Assembly: GCA_015680685.1 (NCBI GenBank)
Contig: MNCI01010113.1
Coordinates: 41,788-105,787, forward strand
Source of the DNA: Gnetum montanum
Lineage: Eukaryota; Streptophyta; Gnetopsida; Gnetales; Gnetaceae
DNA: 64,000 bases
Reading direction: 5' to 3'
The position numbers and the translations under genes are program-made. Below, one piece after another: positions 57,001-64,000 of this stretch; position 1 is the stretch's first letter, and every line of letters begins with the position of its first letter. The notes under the pieces were generated by a model, which saw only the letters and a list, made by a program, of their open reading frames with translations, was not told where the DNA came from and did no database searches.

Positions 57001-59098
57001 GAGGGCATATGGCATGACATAGTGCTTTTTGTGGAGCGATACTTCGTGCAATCTAGGTACCCTCACAAGCTCGTGGGTGTTCATTTTGCCTTTTTGCAAT
57101 GTATGAGGCATGGCATCCAGGTTAACTTGTTGCGGTTTTTTTGGGAGTCGCTGCAAAGGCAGTGGCCAATGTACCACCCAGGGGTGATTTTGGCACTCTG
57201 GAGGTCAGGGAGGACGATTTTGCAGTTGGAGCCTCGACTGGTCTACTAGCAACGATGTTGGAGGGCTCATGGCCCACCGATGCAAATGATGGAAGGATCA
57301 AAAAAGGTAGAGCATGGCAAGGCTTGTTCGGGGCTGGGAAGGTTAAGGATTTTCATGGTCATTGTGGGAGGTAGCAGTTGGATTCCTCGGATGTTGCAAA
57401 GGCGTGCTGCATCGCGGCAGAATGTGCTCGACAAGAGGAGATGGTAGCATGGCAGTCATGGTGGTAGGGAATGTAGGTGGTGGCAGGGAATGCAGGAGGA
57501 GGTGCAGAGATAGGTGGATAGCTAGAGGATTTGAGATCTGCAATGGATGGAGAATATGGTGAAGGGCCACCATGCAAAGTTGACACAGGATAGAGACGAG
57601 TTGGATGCAGGAGGGTTGGCGGCCGCCGTTGATTGGAATCTCGCAAGCAATAGAGGAGATGGAGGTCTCTCAAAGTCTAGACGAAGAGAGAGTTTTGGAG
57701 GGCAGATGTTTGGGTAGCGTCATGGGGATTGTTGAGAAGCTGGTTGCGAAGGGCAAGCACTTTGCGGCTGTGTGATCTCAAGACATCCTTGAGATGGAAG
57801 GGCATGTAGGGTAGGGTATGTAGGGCTGTTAGGTCCTAGAGGCTGGGGTTTTTTTTTTGGGTTTTTGTAGGGGATTTCGGGGAAAGCAGGGGTTACGAGA
57901 AGTAATCATGTTGATTGTTGGTGAATGGGGCCAGATGATGCTGGCCTAGGCTATACACTTGCACAACTTTTTATTTTTTGGACTAATACATCTCGAATTT
58001 TTCTCCAAAAAAAAAGTATCTATTCACGGTTACTCCTATTTATTTAAAAATCAAATTGCTAGAGAAGGGTGAACTCTCATCATTGTTTTGTTGAGACCTA
58101 TTGGATCAGTTTACCAAGAGAAGATCATATCTGTAGACTGTAAAAACAAAGAATTGAGAATGATATGTTTGCATTGAGAATAAAGAAATTTTTTTTATTT
58201 TGTCAATGTTTAAGTTACATTCAAGTGAAATACAACATTAACTGTAAATTGGTAGTTGTTTTCTTTTACATTGATACTATCTCCTTGGGTCACTGCATTA
58301 ATGATATTTAACTTTCTTCAAAACTCTAACTGTAATTTGCTACCTTTTTTCTTTCAAATTGACCTTATCTGCTTGCGCTACTACATTAATGATGTTTTTA
58401 ATTTTCTTCAAAAGTCTCATCTTTCAAATTGACCCTATCTCATTGGGCTGCTACAGTACCAATATTTTTTTCTAACTTTCTTTGAAAGTCTATTGAGACT
58501 CTTTAGTCATCTAGCAAATACATTGTGGATTTCCTGAACATAATAAACATTTCCATTCCCAACCTCCACTAAGCTTTCCCTAGGGTTCATTGCTGCAGAT
58601 TTGTATTCATGTTCATCTTGCTAGTTTGTTGATATTTGTTATTGTACTTGTAGTTTTAATATATCCATACATCGCTTGGTTCCTGATGTTTTTATATCTG
58701 GATGAACTTCGCTGTTCATTACATGTATCTAATTTTTTTGCAGTAACACCTCAGTTTAGGGGAGTCCGCAGGTTGCACAATGCGTTCTGCTCACCCAGAG
58801 TAAAAGGCAGACTCCCCTGAACTTAATTGTTACCGTCTTTTGCTACTATTTTTGTCGTTCACAACTTTATTAAAAAATAAAAATACATGTGGAAGAACTC
58901 GTGTTTGAATCAGGACACGTAGAAGAAGGAACAAAAGCCAAGTCGTACGGGAAAAATTACCTGCTCAAGGGAACTGTAATTATCCGGTATGAATGAGTAC
59001 AGCTTTTTCAACTCTTCAATGCCTTTCGTTTGATGTCTCACTTCCGAACGAAAATCGTCTGCTGCATTGTGACGGAGGCAGGACAACTTAATACCCAT
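44815..59098 (-). CDS. RGLG: RGLG-type E3 ubiquitin ligase (copine/VWA plus RING)
   Basis: Coding exons on the minus strand: 59098-58961, 48219-48135, 48044-47907, 47609-47496, 47... to 46447-46350, 46217-46138, 46041-45936, 45696-45569, 45474-45327, 45052-44996 and 44901-44815. All junctions are GT-AG and the phases sum to 392 residues. The protein has a copine/von Willebrand A domain (about 60-290) with the MIDAS pattern D66-F-T-R-S70, a proline-rich linker, and a C-terminal C3HC4 RING (CPIC, GCGH, CRDC, CPIC; residues 347-380). RGLG proteins ubiquitinate targets in hormone and stress responses. MGIKLSC at the start fits N-myristoylation (MGxxxS) and possible palmitoylation, as in membrane-bound RGLG. 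Arabidopsis RGLG1/2 are longer (about 470-490) because of an N-terminal low-complexity tail absent here. (The fifth exon is 46447-46350; the fourth is 47609-47496.). Confidence 0.93.
45105..45115 (+). mobile_element. Box B-like SINE trace in an RGLG intron
   Basis: GGTTCGATTCC matches the internal Pol III box B and is followed by GCTGGGCAGCAACAGTTATAA, as in the SINE family seen elsewhere; only this part is recognisable. Confidence 0.35.
45301..45346. repeat. 23-bp perfect tandem duplication across a splice donor
   Basis: 45301-45323 and 45324-45346 are identical, each starting TACCTGGCCCTCAGACTC. On the minus strand each contains GGCCAG|GTA, i.e. a usable 5' splice site. Confidence 0.95.
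45327..45474 (-). CDS. RGLG: RGLG exon 9: proline-rich linker
   Basis: Encodes residues 297-345 (completing codon 296), including PLPPPVPQ and an acidic end before the RING. The donor used for the reading frame is at 45326-45325. A 23-bp tandem duplication repeats the donor sequence 23 bp downstream at 45303-45302; use of that copy would run into a TAG after two codons. Confidence 0.88.
45569..46217 (-). CDS. RGLG: RGLG exons 6-8: second half of the copine/VWA domain
   Basis: Exon 6 (46217-46138) encodes [17 protein letters not shown]; exon 7 (46041-45936) encodes [17 protein letters not shown] and [14 protein letters not shown]; exon 8 (45696-45569) encodes FVNFTSIML and [20 protein letters not shown]. 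These are diagnostic of RGLG/copine proteins. Introns are 96 and 239 bp. Confidence 0.93.
46350..46447 (-). CDS. RGLG: RGLG exon 5
   Basis: Encodes residues 160-191 (with the last two bases of codon 159): [15 protein letters not shown] and [12 protein letters not shown]. The Thr and the Asp of ADGQ supply the remaining MIDAS ligands. Acceptor GGCAG at 46452-46448. Confidence 0.92.
47496..48219 (-). CDS. RGLG: RGLG exons 2-4: first half of the copine/VWA domain
   Basis: Exon 2 (48219-48135) encodes [20 protein letters not shown] with the DxTxS metal site; exon 3 (48044-47907) encodes [14 protein letters not shown] and [15 protein letters not shown]; exon 4 (47609-47496) encodes [12 protein letters not shown] and [13 protein letters not shown]. 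Splice phases join exactly across the three introns (90 and 297 bp within this span). Confidence 0.93.
48220..49300 (-). other. RGLG intron 1, left part
   Basis: AT-rich. Contains a partial SINE-like stretch with box B AGGTTCAATTTC at about 48719-48730 (plus strand) and, at 48935-49080, a segment sharing TTCTCTGTCACAGTAAA-type sequence with 37630-37740 in COQ8 intron 6, hence a dispersed repeat of unknown class. Confidence 0.4.
50010..50180 (-). mobile_element. tRNA-derived SINE inserted in the old LINE
   Basis: On the minus strand: AATTGGTTAGCTCACACAAC (box A-like, about 50162-50143), GGGTTCAAAGCC (box B, 50124-50113) and a 3' A-rich tail, visible as T runs at 50005-50028. TAATTCGTAC (49989-49998) and TAATTCTTGC (50182-50191) may be the diverged target duplication. 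It belongs to a different SINE family from the TAGTGGTAAG copies. Confidence 0.7.
52340..53680 (+). pseudogene. LINE ORF1 remnant
   Basis: A DUF4283-type segment (52853-53077) with [15 protein letters not shown] and GYAYFCVW is followed, in another frame, by a CX2CX4HX4C zinc knuckle ([13 protein letters not shown]) at 53120-53158. Plant L1 ORF1 proteins have this order and bind element RNA. Glycine-rich, highly charged flanks are typical. Stops separate the parts. Confidence 0.75.
53734..56480 (+). pseudogene. LINE ORF2 remnant: endonuclease, RT, zf-RVT
   Basis: ORF2 starts at ATG 53734 with [10 protein letters not shown] (the usual MKILSWNCRG) and [10 protein letters not shown], the catalytic Glu of the apurinic-type endonuclease. 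RT follows with [11 protein letters not shown] (about 55040), the YADD active site at 55523-55534 followed by MILFA, and [11 protein letters not shown]. The C-terminal zinc domain has [16 protein letters not shown] and [14 protein letters not shown] at 56280-56460. Frames change repeatedly; the YADD box itself is intact. Confidence 0.85.
54052..54076. other. Assembly gap (25 N)
   Basis: A run of 25 undefined bases within the LINE endonuclease region. Confidence 0.99.
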
Positions 59099-59101
59099 GA
59101 A
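58961..59101 (-). CDS. RGLG: RGLG exon 1 (start codon exon)
   Basis: The coding part starts at ATG 59098-59096, only three bases after the acceptor (GCAG|TTC). It encodes [10 protein letters not shown], a basic/acidic coil and [14 protein letters not shown], which leads directly to exon 2 (VTAALREAG). The donor is CAG|GTAATT. The Met is supported by the MGxxxS myristoylation pattern and by the position of the upstream intron. Confidence 0.85.
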
Positions 59102-59602
59102 CTGCAATATTTTCAATTGCGTCAGACATGTATGAAATTAAAGCCAATCGACAAAATATTTAATGCAAAAACCGCCTGCAAGAACAGAATATCATATATA
59201 AATTTTTATACTACACAAGTTCTTAAATTTGTACGCCATATCTAACATAAAACTAGAATATATTTAGGATAGGTAGACATTAAATTGAACAACCAAAGCA
59301 ATGTTAAGTTTAACAGATTCACATAAAATCGCGCGATATAACAAAACATTTCATAAAACCTTTGAAAATGACACGCGAAGTATACAACGAAAGCATGAAA
59401 TGCAGCACCGAGGCGGTGACTCTGGAATTCAAGCACAACAACTAAACTTATTTTTAAACGTTGCAGACCAAGAGTCCGAACACGGAATTTGAAAAAAACA
59501 AGAGGCTTCCGAAGACGGAATTTGTAAAGAAAAACACAAGAAGCGAATAACAGGTCACTAAATGAATATTAACAATGGCAAGAAAAATTAAAGATGACTT
59601 AC

Positions 59603-59900
59603 GGTTGTCTCTCGCAATCAGAAAGGAATAAAGTGAAAGGCAACTTCTTGAACCGAGATTAGATAAAGTGAAAGGCAACTTCTTGAACCGAGATTAGATA
59701 GAATATATCAAAGTCAAGAAAAGCGATTGCTGTTTTAAAAACAAAGTATATCCCGTTGGTTGCTGACGCTGCGGAATATGTGAGAAGAAGCGAGAAGCAA
59801 CAAGAAAACGAAAAAGAAAGCCACGGAGAAGCACAAAGAATCATGGCAAGGAAAAACTTCAAAAATAGAAAACAAAACTGTTAAACGCGGAGAGCAGAAA
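59603..59900 (-). other. RGLG: Putative RGLG 5' UTR exon
   Basis: A strong donor, AACC|GTAAGT, lies at 59603/59602 on the minus strand, 501 bp before the acceptor of the start-codon exon. This supports a non-coding first exon. The upper boundary is not visible; pyrimidine-rich sequence to about 59900 fits a UTR. It contains a perfect 35-bp tandem duplication. Confidence 0.5.
59630..59699. repeat. Perfect 35-bp tandem duplication
   Basis: 59630-59664 and 59665-59699 are identical, each starting AAAGTGAAAGGCAACTTCTT. The pair lies within the putative 5' UTR exon of RGLG. Confidence 0.95.
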
Positions 59901-60220
59901 AAATCTTGAAAATAGAAAACACAATGAGTACACGCGGAAAAAGGAAAGAATCATGGAAAGAACAATTGCGAAAAGAAAAAGCAAAATTAAACATCAGTGG
60001 CTCGTAAATCAGTGACATATGTGAAGCGTACAGGTTACGTGAGCAGGCATGAACTGCATTAATGCTAAAAACACAATCAACGTGGTTGCTATTCAATGCT
60101 ATTGTTATTGTTATCGTTGTTGCTGGTTTCCTGCAGCTTCTGCAATCGTCTTTCTTGAATTCCTGCTGCTGCGATCTTGTCGGTTAATTTTGATGGATGT
60201 CATGTCCACGTAAGTACTAT

Positions 60221-60300
60221 TATGCATGCAAATGCAAATTCTCGCCTTATGCATGCAAATGCAAATTCTCGCCTTATGCATGCAAATGCAATTCTCGCCT
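60221..60300. repeat. Three 27-bp repeats with RY and octamer-like motifs
   Basis: Copies 60221-60247, 60248-60274 and 60275-60300 (one base shorter). Each holds TGCATGCAAATGCAA, which includes the RY core CATGCA on both strands and ATGCAAAT. Confidence 0.95.
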
Positions 60301-60303
60301 TAT

Positions 60304-60480
60304 CTTTCTTTGTTATGGAAGAGCATAAAAACTTTCTTTCTTTGTTATGGAAGAGCATAAAAACTTTCTTAATATGTATTTAATGCACTGCTGGCATATA
60401 TATATGTTTGTGTAAAAACTTTCTTATTATGTATTTCATGTAATGCTGTTGGCTTATATATACTTGGGTATGCATAGTTG
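60304..60480. repeat. 32-bp tandem pair and 55-60-bp diverged pair
   Basis: CTTTGTTATGGAAGAGCATA recurs 32 bp apart (about 60308 and 60340). After it, segments starting near 60366 and 60419 share TTCTTAwTATGTATTTmATG. On the minus strand TATATAAGCC (about 60450-60459) could be a TATA box for RGLG; this is unproven. Confidence 0.7.
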
Positions 60481-61560
60481 ATGGCTATCATCTATCATCC
60501 TCAACCCTACCTGCCATGGGTGGGATCCAAGAACACCTATATATAAACAATGTAAAAAATGAATTTGGTCACAATCGAGGTGAGTAGTTTGGTGGTATAG
60601 ACTTTGAGCAATAAAATACAGGTTGTTTTCAACCTTCAAAGTTAAGTATTTAGTTTTGCAATTTTTACTTTCCGTAGAAAGAATTATAATTTTTTCTACA
60701 ATTTTTTCCATGGTGCATGCATGTTTCATGGGATGGGTATGTGTATGGGCATCAATATATACATGCACTAACAACTAACAAAAGCAATAAAGACATACTA
60801 AGGAAGTTTGTATGCTCTTTCCTTTGTTATAGTAAAATTGATGTGTGTATAAGAGTGTTTTTTTTTGTTTTTTTTTTCTTTTTCATTTTTTGTGGTTTTT
60901 TTTCCTCTTTAGCATCACACTCTACATTACTTAATAGTCAAGACACTCATTTCATTTAAAAAATTAAGGGTTCAATTCCTATTTATGGATGTGACAGGAG
61001 ACAAGTAACCCTGTAATAGAATACTTTTGTTTAGCAAGTCACATCTACCTGCTATGAATACAATTCACTAAATAAAAATGTCCTACCACAAGACACAACC
61101 CCCTCACCACAATAAGATAAATGAGACTCCAATAAATGCAATAAATGCATTTTTTTTATTTTCCTTTTATTCCAATGCTTTACACTTACTAGCAAAGGGG
61201 GAAAAGCAAATTTCCACAATGGTATGCTCTCTTTGAAAATGCAAAAAACAAATAAAGTAGACTATTTCATGCAAGTTGTTGATGATGAGGTAGGTAACAA
61301 CACTATTCCTCTATAATTTTTTTAAAGTATCATGTTGGCTATATGTCTTGGAGTGTAGTTATAGTTATTATGTTTGGGTTCCAACACCCTTTAATAAGGT
61401 CAACTAATTATCTAATAAGTATTAAAAAGGAAAGAATATACTATTTTGAATTACACTAAATATTTTTACATTATACCTAAGTTTATGAAAGGATAGTGTC
61501 CATTATCTATTTTACCTAGGTTTGGGAGGTGTTAGAACCAAAAAATTTTTTAAAACAATA
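60481..61560. other. Unassigned AT-rich region
   Basis: Contains T-rich runs at 60857-60905 and a box B-like GGGTTCAATTCC at 60968-60979 with a long CAAGACACTCATTTCATTT lead, probably a decayed SINE. Nothing coding is recognised. Confidence 0.35.
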
Positions 61561-61569
61561 TTTACCTGA

Positions 61570-61700
61570 AAGAGATATGGTCCAATTAAAACTTTATAAC
61601 TCAACTTTGCCCACTAGAATCAAATCTATAACTTGAAGCTTCCAAATTCAGAGTCTTACTACTGGGCTAATACTTTATTGTTGGCTATATATCATGTTAG
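61570..61700 (-). mobile_element. SINE-like copy, minus strand
   Basis: On the minus strand: TAGCCCAGTAGTAAGACTCTG (box A region, about 61669-61649), then TTATAGATTTGATTCTAGTG (box B region) near 61630-61611. Order and spacing match the TAGTGGTAAG family. Confidence 0.55.
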
Positions 61701-61949
61701 TTGTGGGATAGGAGGTGTTAGACCCCAAAAATAATATTGATAGTAAGGAAAAAAAATTCACAAAATTAACATCCAACAATATGGAAAAGAAAAGCTTTCC
61801 AATTATAGAGATGTTTCCTCAAGTATATAACCTTATAATTGATAAAATTTAAAAATTAAAAAAGAAAGAAAAATAATTGTTAGTTGGAAGGATAGCCCCT
61901 ACCTTAACAATATTTACATCACATTCAACATATCTACTTGAACTTAAAA

Positions 61950-63070
61950 TAGTAAAAGATTCAATGTATCAATAAAATGCTTTTGCGAAATACCAACTTT
62001 TGTAGGAAAGGGATATCAAACAGAAAATTATGGCATAAAATTTCCATCAAATTAACCATCATGTTTATTCTTTCATCAAGAATCTTTGCCATTAATTGTA
62101 GTCTAGTTGTCAACATAAATTTTGATCTTTTAGTTACTAGCATTCTTGCTAGATAATAAAAAATTTTCTGTACAAGCTATTTGTTCGAACTAAACAACAC
62201 TTCTTATAGTATAGGTAAAGATATTCATAAAAGCTTCCATTTTATCTAGTTTCTTTATTGGCACTTGATCATTCTTATCATTAACATTAACTTGATTTTT
62301 TGAATCTCCAAATTTAAATTGTTTTCTTCAATCCTCAACTTTAACATGTTTTTTCTTTTACACAACATCATTTTTCTTGAGTTATAAAGGACAAGAATTA
62401 AACAAATGTCCTTCATGATGATAAAATTTGCATGAATTAGGAAGATTATAATATCCAATTGGCTAAATATAAGTCTTCCTACTTGTAATGCTAATTATTT
62501 TTTATGGTTAAGAAGAATGATCTTAACAAAAAAATGTAGACAAAAATCAAAAGTTGTGCAAATAGATTCTATATGCTTAATAGGACCATGAAGACTAACA
62601 ATTTATTGCTCACTTTCTAAAAATCAATGGAAGATTAAATAGCTTGACAAAACACGGAACTTTAGAATATTCTTCAAATTGGACATTAAAATCTAGAGTT
62701 TAGTTACGAATGATAACATTGCATGCTTATGTATAAATGACTACATCTAGGATATGTTGCACCATCAAGACATTATTTAGCTCAACAAATAGTAAAAAAA
62801 TGAGAAAAATTTCTAGCATGATGACTTGAATATCATGATTTTATCTCACATCATTTAACTATGAAGTGAAACTTCAATTATGAGGCAAGTAATCCAAAAT
62901 TTGAATGAACACAGATCGTGATGTAAGATTAGCTATCGGTGACTTGTATATAGTGTAAAGTTGGATAGCAAGGGTTTTGGAGGCAGTAAGGGCTTTTGCA
63001 ACAAGGGCTTCGATGATGAAGGTTTTAGCATCTAGATTGTGTACCACTTGGAGTAGATTTGGTATCATTG
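61950..63070 (-). pseudogene. Decayed LINE ORF1, minus strand
   Basis: Minus-strand frames contain FEEYSKVPCFVKLFNLPLIF (about 62695-62615), the DUF4283 core of plant LINE ORF1. They continue with a zinc knuckle, CKFYHHEGHLFNSC (about 62435-62394), in which the second Cys is Tyr, followed by a lysine-rich tail. The frame is heavily broken. No ORF2 was found nearby, so it is a truncated copy. Confidence 0.6.
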
Positions 63071-63290
63071 TAGTTTCTTATCTATGCATGAATGATAGAT
63101 GGATTACTTAGAATAAAGCTTTTAGCCTCTATGATTTGAATAGAAGGAGGGTAAAGAATTTTGAAAAATTGATTTCTAATCTTAAGAATTTATTTAAAGT
63201 TGACAATAACTTGCATTAGTCATTTCTAAATATGTTTTGGAAAGATGGCAAATATATTTTTCCTTTTAATTTGAAAGTTGTTTATGAGAT

Positions 63291-64000
63291 TGATGAGTCA
63301 CAATTCGATTGGTTGCATCAATTGGGCCTCGTTGATGTGGCCTAGTCGATGCATCATATCCTACGTTGACAAGGCCCCATCAATGCAATGTTTGTTTTCA
63401 GCTATTAATATGCACATACTAGTGACATTTATGGCAATAGAGATTTTAGTTGTAGTGAAGCTCTTGCACTTTTTCCATTTGAAAGTTAGAATTTTTCTCT
63501 CGAGTGCCGCAGTAGGAGTCATTGAGTGTACGGATCTTTATTCGAGCATTGTTGTACCTGAGCACAATAGTGTGTGTGGTAATAAAGATGAGCTTTCTGA
63601 AAAACCTTGCAGCACTTTGAATAGATTAAATATTTTGTTTGTGCATTTAATGTTTTCAATTATTTATTCAATGCTTTAAATTATTTATTAAATGTTTCTA
63701 GTAATTAACTTAATGAAGTAATTAAGCAAGATAGATTAAACACATAAGTACGACCACTTTGAGTATAACACGTATTTGCTTGGTAATCCTAGCAACATTA
63801 TTGCTTGGTACCCCCAGTAGTGTAGCGCTTGGTCGCCTAGTAGCGTAGCGCTTGGTCATCCAGCAACGGATATGTGGGTTTAGGATGTGTACAGAAAGTG
63901 GGACTATATGCTTATGTTAGGACTAGTTAGACATTCGATAATTAGTTAAATCAAATTAGTTAGTCTAACTACTTTATTTCTCTTTAAGCACCAAAACCAT
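63291..64000 (+). mobile_element. Start of a plus-oriented LTR (same Gypsy family), cut by the window end
   Basis: Begins TGATGAG at 63291, with GAGAT as the outer pentamer. AATAAAGATGAGCTTTCT at 63580-63597 matches the reverse complement of 14652-14669 in the LTR at 14109-14941. GGTTTAGGATGTGTACA near 63878-63894 matches R/U5 of the solo LTR. Orientation is plus; its 3' end is beyond the window. Confidence 0.75.

Larger units (their letters stand above)
52238..58029 (+). mobile_element. Nearly full-length L1-type LINE with 18-bp target site duplication
   Basis: AAAAGTATCTATTCACGG occurs at 52238-52255 and 58012-58029; the 5,756 bp between (52256-58011) end in a short poly(A). Inside are ORF1 with DUF4283-like and CCHC sequence, ORF2 with endonuclease, RT and zf-RVT. 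GC content is clearly higher than in the surrounding AT-rich intron. Stops and frameshifts are numerous, so it is not autonomous now. It lies in sense with the old LINE and antisense to RGLG. The assembly gap at 54052-54076 is inside the endonuclease region. Confidence 0.93.
49340..58200 (+). mobile_element. Old LINE in RGLG intron 1, split by two later insertions
   Basis: Plus-strand pieces in order: endonuclease-like frames (49560-49960, with LVGKHQVQL and [12 protein letters not shown]); after a SINE at about 50010-50178, a pre-RT linker and RT (50470-51640) with [39 protein letters not shown] and [13 protein letters not shown] (FADD changed to FADN); then C-terminal sequence to 52237. The rest resumes at 58030 after the nested 5.76-kb LINE and ends near a short T-rich region at about 58195. 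Many stops show it is long dead. Confidence 0.8.

Overview
The window looks like nuclear DNA of a seed plant with a large, repeat-filled genome, probably a gymnosperm. This is inferred from two conserved plant genes whose introns run to 3-11 kb and are packed with old LINEs, SINEs and LTR elements, and from strongly decayed Gypsy and Copia relics everywhere else. No species can be named from the sequence. A 25-base run of N at 54052-54076 marks an assembly gap.

Layout. 1-14941 is a retrotransposon cluster. It holds the end of a plus-strand LTR (1-455), a solo LTR with a 5-bp target duplication (4396-5339), a plus-strand Gypsy-like gag-protease-RNase H remnant with no reverse transcriptase (5340-7915), and an opposite-strand Ty3/Gypsy element that keeps gag, protease, RT, RNase H, integrase, a primer binding site and its 5' LTR (about 7920-14941). 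15549-41955 carries a complete plus-strand gene for an ABC1/COQ8 (ADCK/UbiB) atypical kinase: eight exons, all with GT-AG junctions, and a 588-residue product from the start chosen here. Its introns hold LINE fragments, a 216-bp truncated LINE with a perfect 20-bp target duplication, a long foldback, a minisatellite between LTR-like repeats, a Copia pol relic, and a non-autonomous LTR element.

44815-59603 carries a minus-strand gene for an RGLG-type E3 ubiquitin ligase (copine/VWA domain plus C-terminal C3HC4 RING): eleven coding exons encoding 392 residues, with a putative non-coding first exon above 59603. It converges with the COQ8 gene, leaving 2.9 kb between stop codons. Its 10.7-kb first coding intron contains an old LINE split by a SINE and by a nearly full-length 5.76-kb L1-type LINE with an 18-bp target duplication. 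Short tandem repeats rich in RY/octamer-like motifs lie 0.6-0.9 kb upstream of the 5' UTR exon. 60480-64000 holds further SINE-like sequence, a decayed LINE ORF1 and the first 710 bp of another LTR of the same TGATGAG...CTCATCA family that opens the window.

The two host genes are unrelated in function: mitochondrial (or plastid) quinone-associated kinase, and membrane-anchored ubiquitin ligase. No operon-like organisation or new multigene system is visible. The main points of interest are structural: nested retroelements, palindromic and tandem arrays in regulatory-looking positions, a long intronic hairpin, and a duplicated splice donor that could produce a RING-less RGLG isoform.
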